Below, piece after piece: positions 54,315 to 62,057 of a DNA stretch of 64,000 nt. The number at the start of each line of letters is the position of its first letter. Position 1 is the first letter of the stretch. The stretch is from positions 1,488,001 to 1,552,000 of the forward strand of contig NZ_CP043925.1 in the NCBI RefSeq assembly GCF_009914335.1, in the 5' to 3' direction. The notes beneath the pieces were generated by a model that saw nothing but the letters and a program-made list of their open reading frames with translations, searched no databases and was not told the DNA's origin. Position numbers and translations under genes: made by a program. This stretch comes from Proteus columbae (GTDB taxonomy: Bacteria; Pseudomonadota; Gammaproteobacteria; Enterobacterales; Enterobacteriaceae).

Positions 54315-55039
54315 TGACAGCAACGGCAACACTGGCGCGATTAAAACGCATGATGCCAGAACACATCAAGCCAAAGTTCTCAACGGCTGAAGAACTTATG
54401 GCATGGCAACGAGAGCAGGGTGAAATTGACTCTAAGCGGATCGCAGATGAAAACCGTGTAACTCGATTGAATAAGATTATGGGGCGTTCTGGTATCAGCC
54501 CATTACACCAAGAATGCACATTTGATAATTACCAAGCCACAAACGCTGAACAGCAAAAAGCACTTCACAAAGCGAAAAAGTATGCCGAGGAATTCGGGCA
54601 GTCATTCGGTGGTTTTATTTTCAGTGGAAACCCTGGCACTGGAAAAAATCACTTAGCCTCAGCAATTGGTAATTACATCATTCAAAACGGCAAAAGCATT
54701 CTGATTGCAACACTACCAGACTTGATGATGAAAGTGCGTGACACCTACCAGAAAGACGCAAAAACAACAGAGTCAAAACTGATTGATGATCTGTGCGAGG
54801 TTGATTTACTTGTTCTTGATGATGTTGGTGTTCAGCGTGAAAACAAAAACGAGGAGTTAATTATTTTCCAAGTGGTTGATCGCCGTTTAGCTAACAAAAA
54901 ACCGGTTGGAATATTAACAAATCTTAAATTTGATGAACTTGGTCGCGTTCTTGGTGAGCGAGTCATTGATCGACTGAGAATGGGAAATCCAACAACAATC
55001 AATTTCACATGGCAGAGTCATCGCCGTCTAGTTAAATAA
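54314..55039 (+). CDS. DnaC-like helicase loader
   Basis: A 241-residue AAA+ ATPase like E. coli DnaC (245), replacing lambda P. Walker A GNPGTGKN (105-112), Walker B LLVLDDVG (165-172), sensor '[11 protein letters not shown]' and arginine-finger region 'ERVIDRL' are present. It loads the host DnaB helicase at the phage origin with O. Starts on the O stop (ATGA-type). Confidence 0.92.
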   Translation: MTATATLARLKRMMPEHIKPKFSTAEELMAWQREQGEIDSKRIADENRVTRLNKIMGRSGISPLHQECTFDNYQATNAEQQKALHKAKKYAEEFGQSFGGFIFSGNPGTGKNHLASAIGNYIIQNGKSILIATLPDLMMKVRDTYQKDAKTTESKLIDDLCEVDLLVLDDVGVQRENKNEELIIFQVVDRRLANKKPVGILTNLKFDELGRVLGERVIDRLRMGNPTTINFTWQSHRRLVK

Positions 55040-55056
55040 ATTCTAAGGAAATAAAT

Positions 55057-55968
55057 ATGAACTTTTTCAAAAATGCGATTGTATATCGTATGACTCGTGA
55101 TATTCAAATTTCAGCAGAACAGCTTGAAGATGCATTAAAAACTTTAGCATTTACACCATGCAGTAGCCAAGATATGAGTCGCTCTGGTTGGGTGTCACCA
55201 CTTGGTAATCACGGTGAGATGTTAACTCACGTTGCTGGCAATCAGATTTTACTCTGCCTCAGAAAAGAAGAAAAAATATTGCCATCGACAGTTATCAAGG
55301 AAACTCTACAAGGAAAAATTGAAAAACTCGAAAGTGAGCAAGGTGTTAAGCTGAGAAAGACAGAAAAAGCGACATTAAAAGATGAAGTCATTCACTCTCT
55401 CTTACCTCGCGCATTCAGTAAATATTCTCAAACTCAGATCTGGATTGACTTGGATAAGCAAAGAATTATCGTTGATGCCAGTAGTTCTAAACGCGCAGAA
55501 GATTCACTTGCGTTACTTCGTAAGACATTGGGCTCATTGCCAGTCATTCCACTTCACACCGAGCAACCAGTCGAGCTAACACTTACCGAATGGGTTCGTA
55601 ATAATGATACTCCAGCAGGATTTATGCTTCATGACGAAGCTGAATTAAAAGCGGTGTTAGAGGAAGGCGGTATTGCCAAGTTTAAAAAGCAAGATTTAGC
55701 TTCAGACGAAATTGCCACTCATATTGAAGCAGGAAAATATGTCACTCAGTTATCTATGGATTGGCAGGATCGCATCAAATTCACGTTAACAGATAGTCTT
55801 ATGCTTAAGAAAATCAGCTTATCTGATGTTTTGAAAGAGCATAACGACGACATTCATCATGATGATTATGCTCAACGATTTGATGCTGATTTCATTCTGT
55901 TTACTGGTGAATTTTCCGTGCTGATCGATGAATTAGTGTCTGCGCTAGGTGGCGAAGCTAAGGCTTAA
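55057..55968 (+). CDS. rdgC: RdgC recombination-associated protein (phage copy)
   Basis: A 303-residue protein of the RdgC family, same length as E. coli RdgC: opening '[14 protein letters not shown]', '[33 protein letters not shown]', and C-terminal '[22 protein letters not shown]'. RdgC forms a DNA-encircling ring dimer and inhibits RecA. A copy between loader and nin region probably steers RecA/RecET recombination on phage DNA. Confidence 0.94.
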   Translation: MNFFKNAIVYRMTRDIQISAEQLEDALKTLAFTPCSSQDMSRSGWVSPLGNHGEMLTHVAGNQILLCLRKEEKILPSTVIKETLQGKIEKLESEQGVKLRKTEKATLKDEVIHSLLPRAFSKYSQTQIWIDLDKQRIIVDASSSKRAEDSLALLRKTLGSLPVIPLHTEQPVELTLTEWVRNNDTPAGFMLHDEAELKAVLEEGGIAKFKKQDLASDEIATHIEAGKYVTQLSMDWQDRIKFTLTDSLMLKKISLSDVLKEHNDDIHHDDYAQRFDADFILFTGEFSVLIDELVSALGGEAKA

Positions 55969-55987
55969 CACGCAAGAGGATTTTTAG

Positions 55988-56221
55988 ATGAAAGGAATAT
56001 TGTTTCACAAAGATTATCCGTATCCAGATTTAGACTACTGCTACAAAAATTACGATAAATTAATTGATAACCAGCAGTGGATAAATACCCCACTCATAAA
56101 TATTTCAGAAACCCCTCTTAAAATTAAAGTTACTCCACTGAGAAGAAAATTGGATAGATGCTTTCCAAGGGGAAAAGCATACATGCGAGTTAGTAAGTGT
56201 GAGTTTATGGCTGGCAATTAG
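55988..56221 (+). CDS. 77-residue phage protein, unknown
   Basis: SD AGAGGA 8 nt before ATG. Tyr-, Asp- and Lys-rich ('DYPYPDLDYCYKNYDKL'), basic C-terminal half ('RRKLDRCFPRGKAYMRV'). Not recognised. Confidence 0.55.
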   Translation: MKGILFHKDYPYPDLDYCYKNYDKLIDNQQWINTPLINISETPLKIKVTPLRRKLDRCFPRGKAYMRVSKCEFMAGN

Positions 56222-56236
56222 GCGAGGTGTTGAGTG

Positions 56237-56473
56237 ATGAAATGGTATCAGAAGGCACTCGTCAGGATATTTAGTGGCAACACACTGACATTTCTATTTC
56301 AACTTGTCGCTTGGGGTTCGGTATCGCTTTTAATCGCGATAGATAAGTTAGGCGAGTTTAATCTTCATGTTTATCTAGGTTCATTGCCAATAGTGATTAT
56401 TCAGGCGTTAGTGATGACATGTCTATTCAGGTGGTTGTTTAAGTTTTGCACCAAGAATATCAATATTAATTAG
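56237..56473 (+). CDS. small two-helix membrane protein
   Basis: Start ATG 56237 (GAGGTG upstream). 'FLFQLVAWGSVSLLIAI' and 'LPIVIIQALVMTCLFRWLF' are two membrane helices with a short loop, a basic C terminus. Unknown; possibly a superinfection-related membrane microprotein (inference). Confidence 0.6.
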   Translation: MKWYQKALVRIFSGNTLTFLFQLVAWGSVSLLIAIDKLGEFNLHVYLGSLPIVIIQALVMTCLFRWLFKFCTKNININ

Positions 56474-56484
56474 AGGATCTTTAG

Positions 56485-56706
56485 ATGAAAGGAACAGAAC
56501 TTAAAAAACTAATGTGGCTCTATGCTGATGAAGCAATGACACGGAAGCGTAGATATGTGAGAGGCGGAAAAAAGACAGCAGATCGCAATCGAAAAATGCA
56601 TAAGCCGTATCGTTGTGAAAGGGTCATGAATCGACTTTTAAGAATTGATTCTGATGCGTTTGTTAAAAGACTAAACCGAAAGGAGGCATCTAATGCAGGG
56701 AACTAA
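56485..56706 (+). CDS. 73-residue basic phage protein
   Basis: Start ATG 56485 with GAGGATC upstream. Very rich in Arg/Lys ('MTRKRRYVRGGKKTADRNRKMHKPYRCERVMNRLLR'), suggesting nucleic-acid contact. It overlaps the DUF551-like gene. Confidence 0.55.
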   Translation: MKGTELKKLMWLYADEAMTRKRRYVRGGKKTADRNRKMHKPYRCERVMNRLLRIDSDAFVKRLNRKEASNAGN

Positions 56707-56926
56707 TTGGGTTAAGGTGAGTGAGAGATTGCCTGAACTAAATCGAGCGCTACTAATAATTGCTAACGGTAAATTAAGGAAAGTAACTTACTACATGGAT
56801 ATTGTCGATTGCGCTGAATCATATCGATTTTTCCAAGTAAGCGATGGCAGTGATGACTATGAGCTTCTTCACTGCGTTACACACTGGATGTATGTAGACA
56901 GTATACCAATGCCAGAGGGTGAATGA
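56693..56926 (+). CDS. DUF551-like phage protein
   Basis: A 77-residue protein with the DUF551 pattern: 'NWVKVSERLPELNRALLIIANGKLRKVTYY' and the ending 'VTHWMYVDSIPMPEGE' (HWM..P.PP). Common in lambdoid nin/early regions, function unknown. AGGAGG lies just upstream. Confidence 0.78.
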   Translation: MQGTNWVKVSERLPELNRALLIIANGKLRKVTYYMDIVDCAESYRFFQVSDGSDDYELLHCVTHWMYVDSIPMPEGE

Positions 56927-57096
56927 TGAACCTGTTAATTCATTTATTTCATAGTAGATGGGTGTTGATTAAATGGTGCAAAAATAACAAACCAAGTTGT
57001 GATTTAGCGGAAAATATCATTAGGCACTACGGCTTGAGTGGCTGTGTAGCTAAAGATGTTAAACGCATATGTAACAGGAGAGCTAACAGTGAGTGA
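56926..57096 (+). CDS. 56-residue phage protein, unknown
   Basis: Read directly: ATG at 56926 (or 56923), overlapping the DUF551-like stop; ends at TGA 57094-57096. Sequence starts MNLLIHLFHSRWVLIKWCKN, contains three cysteines and a basic C-terminal helix. Coupled by ATGATG. Not recognised. Confidence 0.55.
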   Translation: MNLLIHLFHSRWVLIKWCKNNKPSCDLAENIIRHYGLSGCVAKDVKRICNRRANSE

Positions 57097-57109
57097 TAAG
57101 GAGATGTAA

Positions 57110-57559
57110 TTGACAAATGATATCTGTCTCCACAAATCCAACCTCAAAGGCATTTTCAAAACCCTCTCAGAAGTAACAGAAACCGGTAAGCGTTACCGAA
57201 TCAAAATCACCGAATGGCGTGAACTCAGAACAATACCAATGAACAAAACATGGCGAATGTGGGTAGAAACCACAGGCGACTGGCTACGTGCGCGTGGCGT
57301 TGTCATTGATATTAAAAATGGTGCTGGTGAGGTTGTTCTATCAAAGCCAATCACTAACGAAGAAACGCATGAGTATTTTGTCGGCCACTGGCTTGGCCGT
57401 GATGAAAACGGAGAGCGTGAGAAAACTAGCAGGATGGATAAAGCGAGGATGCTCATCATGATGGAGAAACATGAACAGTGGTGTATTGAAAAAGGCATTC
57501 CAATCATCATTCCAAACGACAGCGAATACATGAAACTTAAGGATAAACAAAATGAGTAA
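57110..57559 (+). CDS. NinB/Orf-like recombination protein
   Basis: A 149-residue protein with a TTG start preceded by AAGGAG. 'GKRYRIKITEWRELRTIPMNKTWRMWVETTGDWLRARG' and 'EEIHEYFVGHWLGR', 'KARMLIMMEKHEQWCIEKGIPI' resemble the fold order of lambda NinB/Orf (and DLP12 YbcN), which binds single-strand DNA and acts in place of RecFOR. The match is by pattern and place, not strong identity. Confidence 0.55.
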   Translation: MTNDICLHKSNLKGIFKTLSEVTETGKRYRIKITEWRELRTIPMNKTWRMWVETTGDWLRARGVVIDIKNGAGEVVLSKPITNEETHEYFVGHWLGRDENGEREKTSRMDKARMLIMMEKHEQWCIEKGIPIIIPNDSEYMKLKDKQNE

Positions 57560-57758
57560 ATACGATAGACCATGCAAAGGCGTAACAATCGACGTGTATG
57601 ACGTTTTAAAAGCATTTGAAGTAACTAACCCAGCATTACAGCATTTAATTAAAAAAGCTCTCTGCGCTGGATTGAGAGGGCATAAAGACAAAGAGCAAGA
57701 TTTATGTGAAGTGCTGGCGTCGGCAAAACGGGCTATTGAGATGGAGACTGAGAAATGA
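57552..57758 (+). CDS. 68-residue phage protein, unknown
   Basis: ATG overlaps the NinB-like stop by 8 nt. 'DVYDVLKAFEVTNPALQHLIKKALCAGLRGHKDKEQDL' looks like a helical bundle found in many lambdoid nin regions; role unknown. Confidence 0.6.
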   Translation: MSKYDRPCKGVTIDVYDVLKAFEVTNPALQHLIKKALCAGLRGHKDKEQDLCEVLASAKRAIEMETEK

Positions 57759-58204
57759 CTGAAGAACAGTACAGGACTTATGCGCGAGTGATAGTTGTTG
57801 GTCGTGAATTTATCTCATTTAATCACAACACCATTTCATCGGTAACAGGATTAACACCTGCAAGGGTAGGAACAATTCTAAGAAAGTTACTTGCATTCCA
57901 GTGTGTAGAACATGTTGAAACAAAGAGCCGTAAACGCACTCGCCCAATTAATAACTATGCAGTAACAGACGATGCAATCACTCGACTGAGAGGACAGTTT
58001 GAAAAAGAGCGTCTGGCTAACCTTCCACTTTTCCCAAAAGCAAAGAAAGTTGAAGCAAAGAAGTCTAGAAAAGTGCTGGATGATTTTATGTGTGGATTGT
58101 CATTTGTCGATAAAGCCAACGTATCAGGCATGGGTAATCCGATGTTGATGAAAATAGACTCGTTACTCAAAGGGGTTCGCAATGAACTGCATGTCATGCA
58201 ATAG
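57755..58204 (+). CDS. wHTH phage protein
   Basis: A 149-residue protein, start overlapping the upstream stop (ATGA). 'ISFNHNTISSVTGLTPARVGTILRKLLAFQCVEHVETKSRKR' is a MarR-like winged helix-turn-helix; the C-terminal half is basic and helical. Possibly a regulator of late or nin-region expression; no family recognised. Confidence 0.6.
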   Translation: MTEEQYRTYARVIVVGREFISFNHNTISSVTGLTPARVGTILRKLLAFQCVEHVETKSRKRTRPINNYAVTDDAITRLRGQFEKERLANLPLFPKAKKVEAKKSRKVLDDFMCGLSFVDKANVSGMGNPMLMKIDSLLKGVRNELHVMQ

Positions 58205-58325
58205 ACAGCTAACAGATGATGAGGTTTACGTGTGTGCCAAGTGTGCTGATGAATACGCTCATTTGGAAGTGATGGATAAAACCAAAGGAGAGGGAGATGC
58301 AGAAACTAAGGCGACGGCGCTGTAA
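58182..58325 (+). CDS. 47-residue zinc-ribbon microprotein
   Basis: Read directly: ATG 58182, AAGGGG upstream, ending TAA 58323-58325; it overlaps both neighbours (wHTH gene before, NinG after). MNCMSCNRQL... has CxxC (C3-C6) and a second CAKC pair (C18-C21), a compact zinc ribbon. Similar microproteins occur before NinG in lambdoid phages. Confidence 0.6.
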   Translation: MNCMSCNRQLTDDEVYVCAKCADEYAHLEVMDKTKGEGDAETKATAL

Positions 58326-58890
58326 AATATGCCGAGAGTGGTTTCACCCTAAATACAGTAACATTTGGTGGTGTTGCCCAGAACACGGAGCAGAACTGGC
58401 AATAAGGCGAACAAACAAGGAAAAGGAAAAAGTATTAGCGAAACGTAAAAAGGAGCAAAGAGAAAAGGAAATCAAAGCAAAAGACAAGCTCAAAGTCCGC
58501 AAGCTAGCAGTAAAACCCCTCTCATATTTCACTAAACAAGCACAGACCGCATTCAACGCATTCATCAGAGAAAGAGATAAGGACGAGCCTTGCATCTCGT
58601 GTGGTCGTTTTCACGAAGGTCAGTATCACGCGGGACACTATCGAACCACAGGAGCAAATCCAGAGCTTAGGTTTGATGAAGATAACGTCCATAAGCAATG
58701 CGCACCATGTAATAACCATCTATCGGGAAATATCGAAAACTACACACCTCGACTAATAGAAAAAATTGGTCATGAACGTTTCGATCGTCTGATGGGGTCT
58801 CATGAATTGCCAAAGTGGAAACGCGAGGATTATGAGCGGATACGTGATCACTATCGGAAGAAGTTAAAGGAGCTGAAAGATGTTCACTGA
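58297..58890 (+). CDS. ninG: NinG recombination protein (Rap-like)
   Basis: A 197-residue NinG. Features: a CxxC zinc knuckle at the N terminus ('RRCKICREWF..WWCCPEH'), a Lys/Glu coiled segment, 'LSYFTKQAQTAFNAFIRERDKDEPCISCGRF' and the HNH-like 'HAGHYRTTGANPELRFDEDNVHKQCAPCNNHLSGN', and 'KWKREDYERIRDHYRKKLKEL' at the end. Lambda Rap (NinG) cleaves recombination joints. It replaces/assists host resolvases in phage recombination. Confidence 0.94.
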   Translation: MQKLRRRRCKICREWFHPKYSNIWWCCPEHGAELAIRRTNKEKEKVLAKRKKEQREKEIKAKDKLKVRKLAVKPLSYFTKQAQTAFNAFIRERDKDEPCISCGRFHEGQYHAGHYRTTGANPELRFDEDNVHKQCAPCNNHLSGNIENYTPRLIEKIGHERFDRLMGSHELPKWKREDYERIRDHYRKKLKELKDVH

Positions 58891-59071
58891 CTTAATCGCA
58901 GCTATTGAAGAAGAAAGATATTTAAAATCCAGATCAGGCGGTCGAGTTAACTTCTGTGTAATCCAGATTGCTGAATGCATGGAAGTATTATGCGGGCTGA
59001 TGGATGGTGTCAGGATTTTATATACAACTGCGAATGATGATTATCACACAGTATTACCGGAGGCGAGATGA
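58880..59071 (+). CDS. 63-residue phage protein between ninG and Q
   Basis: ATG overlaps the NinG stop; stop overlaps the Q start (GATGAG). 'AAIEEERYLKSRSGGRVNFCVIQIAECMEVLCGLMDGV' is helical; not recognised. Confidence 0.6.
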   Translation: MFTDLIAAIEEERYLKSRSGGRVNFCVIQIAECMEVLCGLMDGVRILYTTANDDYHTVLPEAR

Positions 59072-59907
59072 GACTTGCAGATTTACCAAAATATTTTTCA
59101 CCAAAAAGCATTATGTTTAGTGACTCTCCATCTGCAACAGCGACTGATAATCTAACAATCACTGATGTAATGGCCTCGCTTGGTTTGGCGACCTCTAAAG
59201 CGAGAATGGGGATTGAGTTGTTTTTGGCGAAACAAGGGATCAATCAACCAACTGAAGCAGTGGAGAGCATTCATCAATATGCAATAACTCAGGCTCACAA
59301 ATATAGTGCTATTGGAAAACTTAGTGAGAATGATAGAGGAACACTTCTGCAAATACTCGCAAATTATGCATTTCAGGATTATGCAAGAAGTGCAGCCAGT
59401 AAAAAGGCATGCCCTGATTGTGACGGTGGGTTTATTGAGGTAGAGGTATTTACCACTAAGCAGCACACTCACTTTGCAGCTAAAGAGATTATTAAATTCA
59501 GTAAGAAAATGGGAGTTAAAATAACTCCATCTGACTATTCAAAATACAGGGAGGTTAGAGAAAAAACTAAGGTGATTTGCAAAACCTGTAATGGGAAAGG
59601 TGAAGTGAGTCATTCGTGCCGATGTAATGGCAGGGGTGAAACTTTGGATAAGATGGAAACGAAAAAACAAGGAATTCCAGTTTTTAAAACTTGCCCTAAG
59701 TGTTCAGGTCGTGGCTACTCAAGATTGCCAGCAGAAGATGTTAGGCGAGAGATATGCTCAAAATTATTTGAACTGCCAGAAACGACTTGGCGTAGAAACT
59801 TTAAACCATTCTACGAGATGTTGATTCAGGAATGCTTTAAGGAAGAGACTAATGCAGAAAAAGTTCTACAAAATGTAACAAAAAGAGAAATCGAATGCAT
59901 AAATTAG
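59068..59907 (+). CDS. Q: late antiterminator Q
   Basis: A 279-residue Q of the zinc-finger type (lambda 207, P22 207 and longer forms around 280 exist). Cys pairs in 'ACPDCDGG', 'VICKTCNGKGE', 'SCRCNGRG' and 'TCPKCSGRGY' give DnaJ-like zinc sites; the C-terminal helix region 'RREICSKLFELPETTWRRNFKPFYEMLIQECFKEE' is the family signature. It binds near pR' and lets RNA polymerase read through the tR' terminators into lysis and structural genes. Last gene before pR'. Confidence 0.9.
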   Translation: MRLADLPKYFSPKSIMFSDSPSATATDNLTITDVMASLGLATSKARMGIELFLAKQGINQPTEAVESIHQYAITQAHKYSAIGKLSENDRGTLLQILANYAFQDYARSAASKKACPDCDGGFIEVEVFTTKQHTHFAAKEIIKFSKKMGVKITPSDYSKYREVREKTKVICKTCNGKGEVSHSCRCNGRGETLDKMETKKQGIPVFKTCPKCSGRGYSRLPAEDVRREICSKLFELPETTWRRNFKPFYEMLIQECFKEETNAEKVLQNVTKREIECIN

Positions 59908-59925
59908 CTGATAAATAGAAATTAG

Positions 59926-59966
59926 TTGATCTTTTGGCGGGGATGGGCTATCGTGATTCTAACGAT
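59926..59966 (+). promoter_or_regulatory. late promoter pR' with pause element
   Basis: TTGATC (59926-59931), a 17-nt spacer and TATCGT (59949-59954) lie 20 bp after Q. TAACGAT at 59960-59966 is a -10-like sequence at the expected +1 to +7, as in the lambdoid late promoters where sigma70 is held for Q loading. Confidence 0.65.
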
Positions 59967-60005
59967 GGGTTATTGCCATTTCGTTAACGTTAAAAGAATT
60001 CAAGA

Positions 60006-60027
60006 CCTCGCTTCGGCGGGGTTTTTT
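60006..60027 (+). terminator. tR' terminator 1
   Basis: CCTCGC-TTCG-GCGGGG with a stable UUCG loop and TTTTTT, about 45 nt after the predicted pR' start: transcripts without Q end here. Confidence 0.92.
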
Positions 60028-60108
60028 GTTACAGAAACAGTGCCCCTCATAGTCCCTACGCAGAATGGAGAAATCTGGTTTGCGATACACTTGGGGCTTT
60101 CTATTTTA

Positions 60109-60181
60109 ATTCCCCCGAATTCGAGGGAATAGCAACCTGTAAATAATCCTTACAAGTTCACATGTTCGGTTATTCCGAACA
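60109..60181 (+). repeat. two hairpins in the late leader
   Basis: ATTCCCcCGAATTCGaGGGAAT (60109-60130) is a near-perfect 22-bp palindrome, and TGTTCGG-ttatt-CCGAACA (60163-60181) has a 7-bp stem. Neither has a T run. They lie between the two tR' terminators. Confidence 0.7.
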
Positions 60182-60191
60182 ACTCATTTCA

Positions 60192-60215
60192 AAGATCGCT
60201 TAGGCGGTCTTTTTT
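60192..60215 (+). terminator. tR' terminator 2
   Basis: AGATCGC-ttag-GCGGTCT followed by TTTTTT, about 100 bp before the holin gene. Only Q-modified polymerase should pass both terminators. Confidence 0.88.
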
Positions 60216-60314
60216 CGTATATGCCAACCACAGAATCAATCACAACACCTAACATTCACACAAGAGCTGTGAGTCGGCACCTTATTAACTAATTCCTCCA
60301 AATAGGGGGTGAGT

Positions 60315-60632
60315 ATGCAAAATATGAAAGAAACCCCTGAGCTTTGGGAGCAGATATTTAATCAACTATATCAATATAAAGACCAAGGCATATTCGCTGG
60401 ACTCGCTGGGAGTGTTGCCATACTGCGAGGTTTATATAACGGCGGTGGGTGGAAGAAAACACTCTTAGATGGGGTCTTATGTGCATTGTTTGCATGGTTC
60501 GTAAAAGACCTATTAACGCTGTTTGGACTAAATCATGAGCTAGCGTATCTGGCTAGTGTGTTCATCGGTTATATCGGTGTGGACTCAGTAGGTAAGATCC
60601 TTAAAGGTAAGGCAGGCTTGAAAAATGACTAG
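60315..60632 (+). CDS. phage holin
   Basis: A 105-residue protein; ATG 60315 with GGGGG upstream. 'GIFAGLAGSVAILRGLY', 'LLDGVLCALFAWFVKDLLTLFG' and 'LAYLASVFIGYIGVDSVG' are three membrane segments of the lambda-type holin family (phage holin superfamily III/2). It forms inner-membrane holes that release endolysin. It overlaps the endolysin start by 8 nt. Confidence 0.88.
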   Translation: MQNMKETPELWEQIFNQLYQYKDQGIFAGLAGSVAILRGLYNGGGWKKTLLDGVLCALFAWFVKDLLTLFGLNHELAYLASVFIGYIGVDSVGKILKGKAGLKND

Positions 60633-61029
60633 ACCAGCACGCGGTGAACGTAATAACAACCCAGGCAACATTCGACATGGTTCAAAATGGCAAGGACTAT
60701 CCGCACAGCAAACAGATAAAGACTTCTGCCAGTTTGTATCACCTGAGTATGGCATTCGTGCAATCTATAAGTTATTGCAAACATATCAAAAGAAATACGA
60801 ACTCAACACTGTCGAGTCGATTATCGATCGGTATGCGCCACCAAATGAAAACAACACAGTTGGCTACATCAATCGAGCAGCTAAAGATATTGGTGTTAGC
60901 GTAAGCGAGCCTATCAACGTTTCATCAAAACCGGTTGCTATCGCATTGGCTACGGCGATTGTTGGCGTTGAGCTTGGGTATCAGCCATACAGTCAGAAAG
61001 TCTTTGAAGATGCTTGGTTGTTGTTATGA
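60625..61029 (+). CDS. endolysin (putative lytic transglycosylase-type muramidase)
   Basis: A 134-residue protein lacking a signal peptide. 'TRPARGERNNNPGNIRHGSKWQGL...DFCQFVSPEYGIRAIYKLLQTYQKKY' is the N.PGNIR...F..P..GIRA pattern of small phage structural/lytic transglycosylase-like proteins, with Glu in the conserved position. Between holin and Rz it must be the endolysin of this lysis cassette, of an uncommon class compared with the lambda R or T4 lysozyme types. Confidence 0.8.
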   Translation: MTRPARGERNNNPGNIRHGSKWQGLSAQQTDKDFCQFVSPEYGIRAIYKLLQTYQKKYELNTVESIIDRYAPPNENNTVGYINRAAKDIGVSVSEPINVSSKPVAIALATAIVGVELGYQPYSQKVFEDAWLLL

Positions 61030-61478
61030 GTAAATTAACATCGTGGGTTCCAATAGTTTTATTTAGCATCATGCTAGCTTCTTTATACCTTGTTACTAAA
61101 TCAGTAATAGAGCTAAAGAAAGAAAACCAATCGCTCACTGAACAACTTTCACAACAAGTCGAAATCAACAAAGACTATCAAGCCCGTATCACTCGACTAA
61201 ATCAACTCGATATTCGTTACTCACAGGAGTTAGCTAGTGCAAAGAATGAAATCAACACTCTTCGTGATGCTGTTAACTCTGGCAATAAGCGGGTGTATGT
61301 CAAAGCCGAGTGTCCAGCAGTCACCAAGAATTCCACCGAAAGCGGAAGTAATGAAACCTCCGCACGACTTAACAAAGCAGCTGAACAAGATTATCTACGT
61401 CTCAGAGAAATGATTGTCGAGAACGAACAGCAAACGTTGTATTTGCAGGATTACATTAAAACGGAGTGTTTACGATGA
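61026..61478 (+). CDS. Rz: i-spanin Rz
   Basis: A 150-residue type II membrane protein, ATG 61026 overlapping the endolysin stop (ATGA). N-terminal membrane anchor ('WVPIVLFSIMLASLYLVT', about residues 6-24), then a periplasmic coiled coil ('LKKENQSLTEQLSQQVEINKDYQARI'), ending in 'YLQDYIKTECLR'. With Rz1, nested in another frame, it bridges inner and outer membranes and fuses them at lysis. Confidence 0.9.
   Translation: MSKLTSWVPIVLFSIMLASLYLVTKSVIELKKENQSLTEQLSQQVEINKDYQARITRLNQLDIRYSQELASAKNEINTLRDAVNSGNKRVYVKAECPAVTKNSTESGSNETSARLNKAAEQDYLRLREMIVENEQQTLYLQDYIKTECLR
61246..61413 (+). CDS. Rz1: o-spanin Rz1, nested in Rz
   Basis: Read directly in another frame inside Rz: 55 residues from ATG 61246 to TGA 61411. 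MKSTLFVMLLTLAISGC is a lipoprotein signal with lipobox ISGC (Cys17). The mature part is Pro/Lys-rich ('QQSPRIPPKAEVMKPPHD'), typical of Rz1. The acylated protein sits in the outer membrane and pairs with Rz. Confidence 0.9.
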   Translation: MKSTLFVMLLTLAISGCMSKPSVQQSPRIPPKAEVMKPPHDLTKQLNKIIYVSEK

Positions 61479-61894
61479 GCGAGCAAGCATCAAAGGTGCT
61501 GATTGATTTACTGGAAAAGGCATCTAATGGTGTCGATTCTGCGGTTGCATTTAGTCAGGCGCAAATTCCTGAAGTTATTAGTCAGTTATTAGCATGGAAG
61601 ATGGCGATGGGTATCATTTGGTTTGCTTTTGGCTTGGCGACTATTGCATTCGCTGTATTTATTCCCGTATGGGCTGGTCGCCAGCGTCGAAAAGGTGCTT
61701 TATGGACTTATTATGATGGAGATGCTCGATTTAATCTGAGTTCAATTTCGTATGATTTCATTAGAACACCATTTCCACTTGGCTTGCTTTTTATCGGCGT
61801 GCTCATTTCAGTTGTGAGCTTAAATTTTTGGCTGAAAATACTAATAGCTCCGAAGTTATATCTAATCGAATACGCAGCTTCACTAATTAAGTGA
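61475..61894 (+). CDS. two-transmembrane phage protein after the spanins
   Basis: A 139-residue protein, ATG 61475 overlapping the Rz stop (ATGA). N-terminal amphipathic helix, then 'WKMAMGIIWFAFGLATIAFAVFIPVW' and 'PFPLGLLFIGVLISVVSLNFWLKILI' are membrane helices with an RRK-rich cytoplasmic loop. Could be an additional holin/pinholin or antiholin; unproven. Confidence 0.65.
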   Translation: MSEQASKVLIDLLEKASNGVDSAVAFSQAQIPEVISQLLAWKMAMGIIWFAFGLATIAFAVFIPVWAGRQRRKGALWTYYDGDARFNLSSISYDFIRTPFPLGLLFIGVLISVVSLNFWLKILIAPKLYLIEYAASLIK

Positions 61895-61918
61895 CAAACA
61901 ATAAGGCAGAACAAAACA

Positions 61919-61945
61919 AACCTCGCTCAATAGCGGGGCTTTTTA
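61919..61945 (+). terminator. terminator after the lysis genes
   Basis: CCTCGC-tcaata-GCGGGG followed by CTTTTT. Same stem arms as the tR' and tL terminators of this prophage. Q-modified transcripts would pass. Confidence 0.88.
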
Positions 61946-61958
61946 ATGGAGAAATATC

Positions 61959-62027
61959 ATGGCAGTACAAGGTTCAGATAATCCAGTTAAATTCCGTGAA
62001 GAACTGGATAAAAGCATTCCAAAATAA
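61959..62027 (+). CDS. possible 22-residue microprotein or gene remnant
   Basis: ATG 61959 with GGAG 8 nt upstream, 22 codons (MAVQGSDNPVKFREELDKSI...), ending TAA directly before a leftward terminator. Too short to judge; listed because SD and spacing are good. Confidence 0.3.
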   Translation: MAVQGSDNPVKFREELDKSIPK

Positions 62028-62028
62028 T

Positions 62029-62057
62029 AAAAAAAGCCCAGCATGGGGGCTGGGCAA
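62029..62057 (-). terminator. strong leftward terminator
   Basis: On the minus strand GCCCAGC-ccccat-GCTGGGC with a seven-T tail. No leftward gene lies to its right within the prophage, so it may end a leftward RNA arising in 62060-62394, or only be an insulating hairpin. Confidence 0.8.

Noticed and set aside
59926..60132. ORF spanning pR' and the tR' terminator
   Set aside because: Crosses the promoter, terminator and hairpins; no SD.
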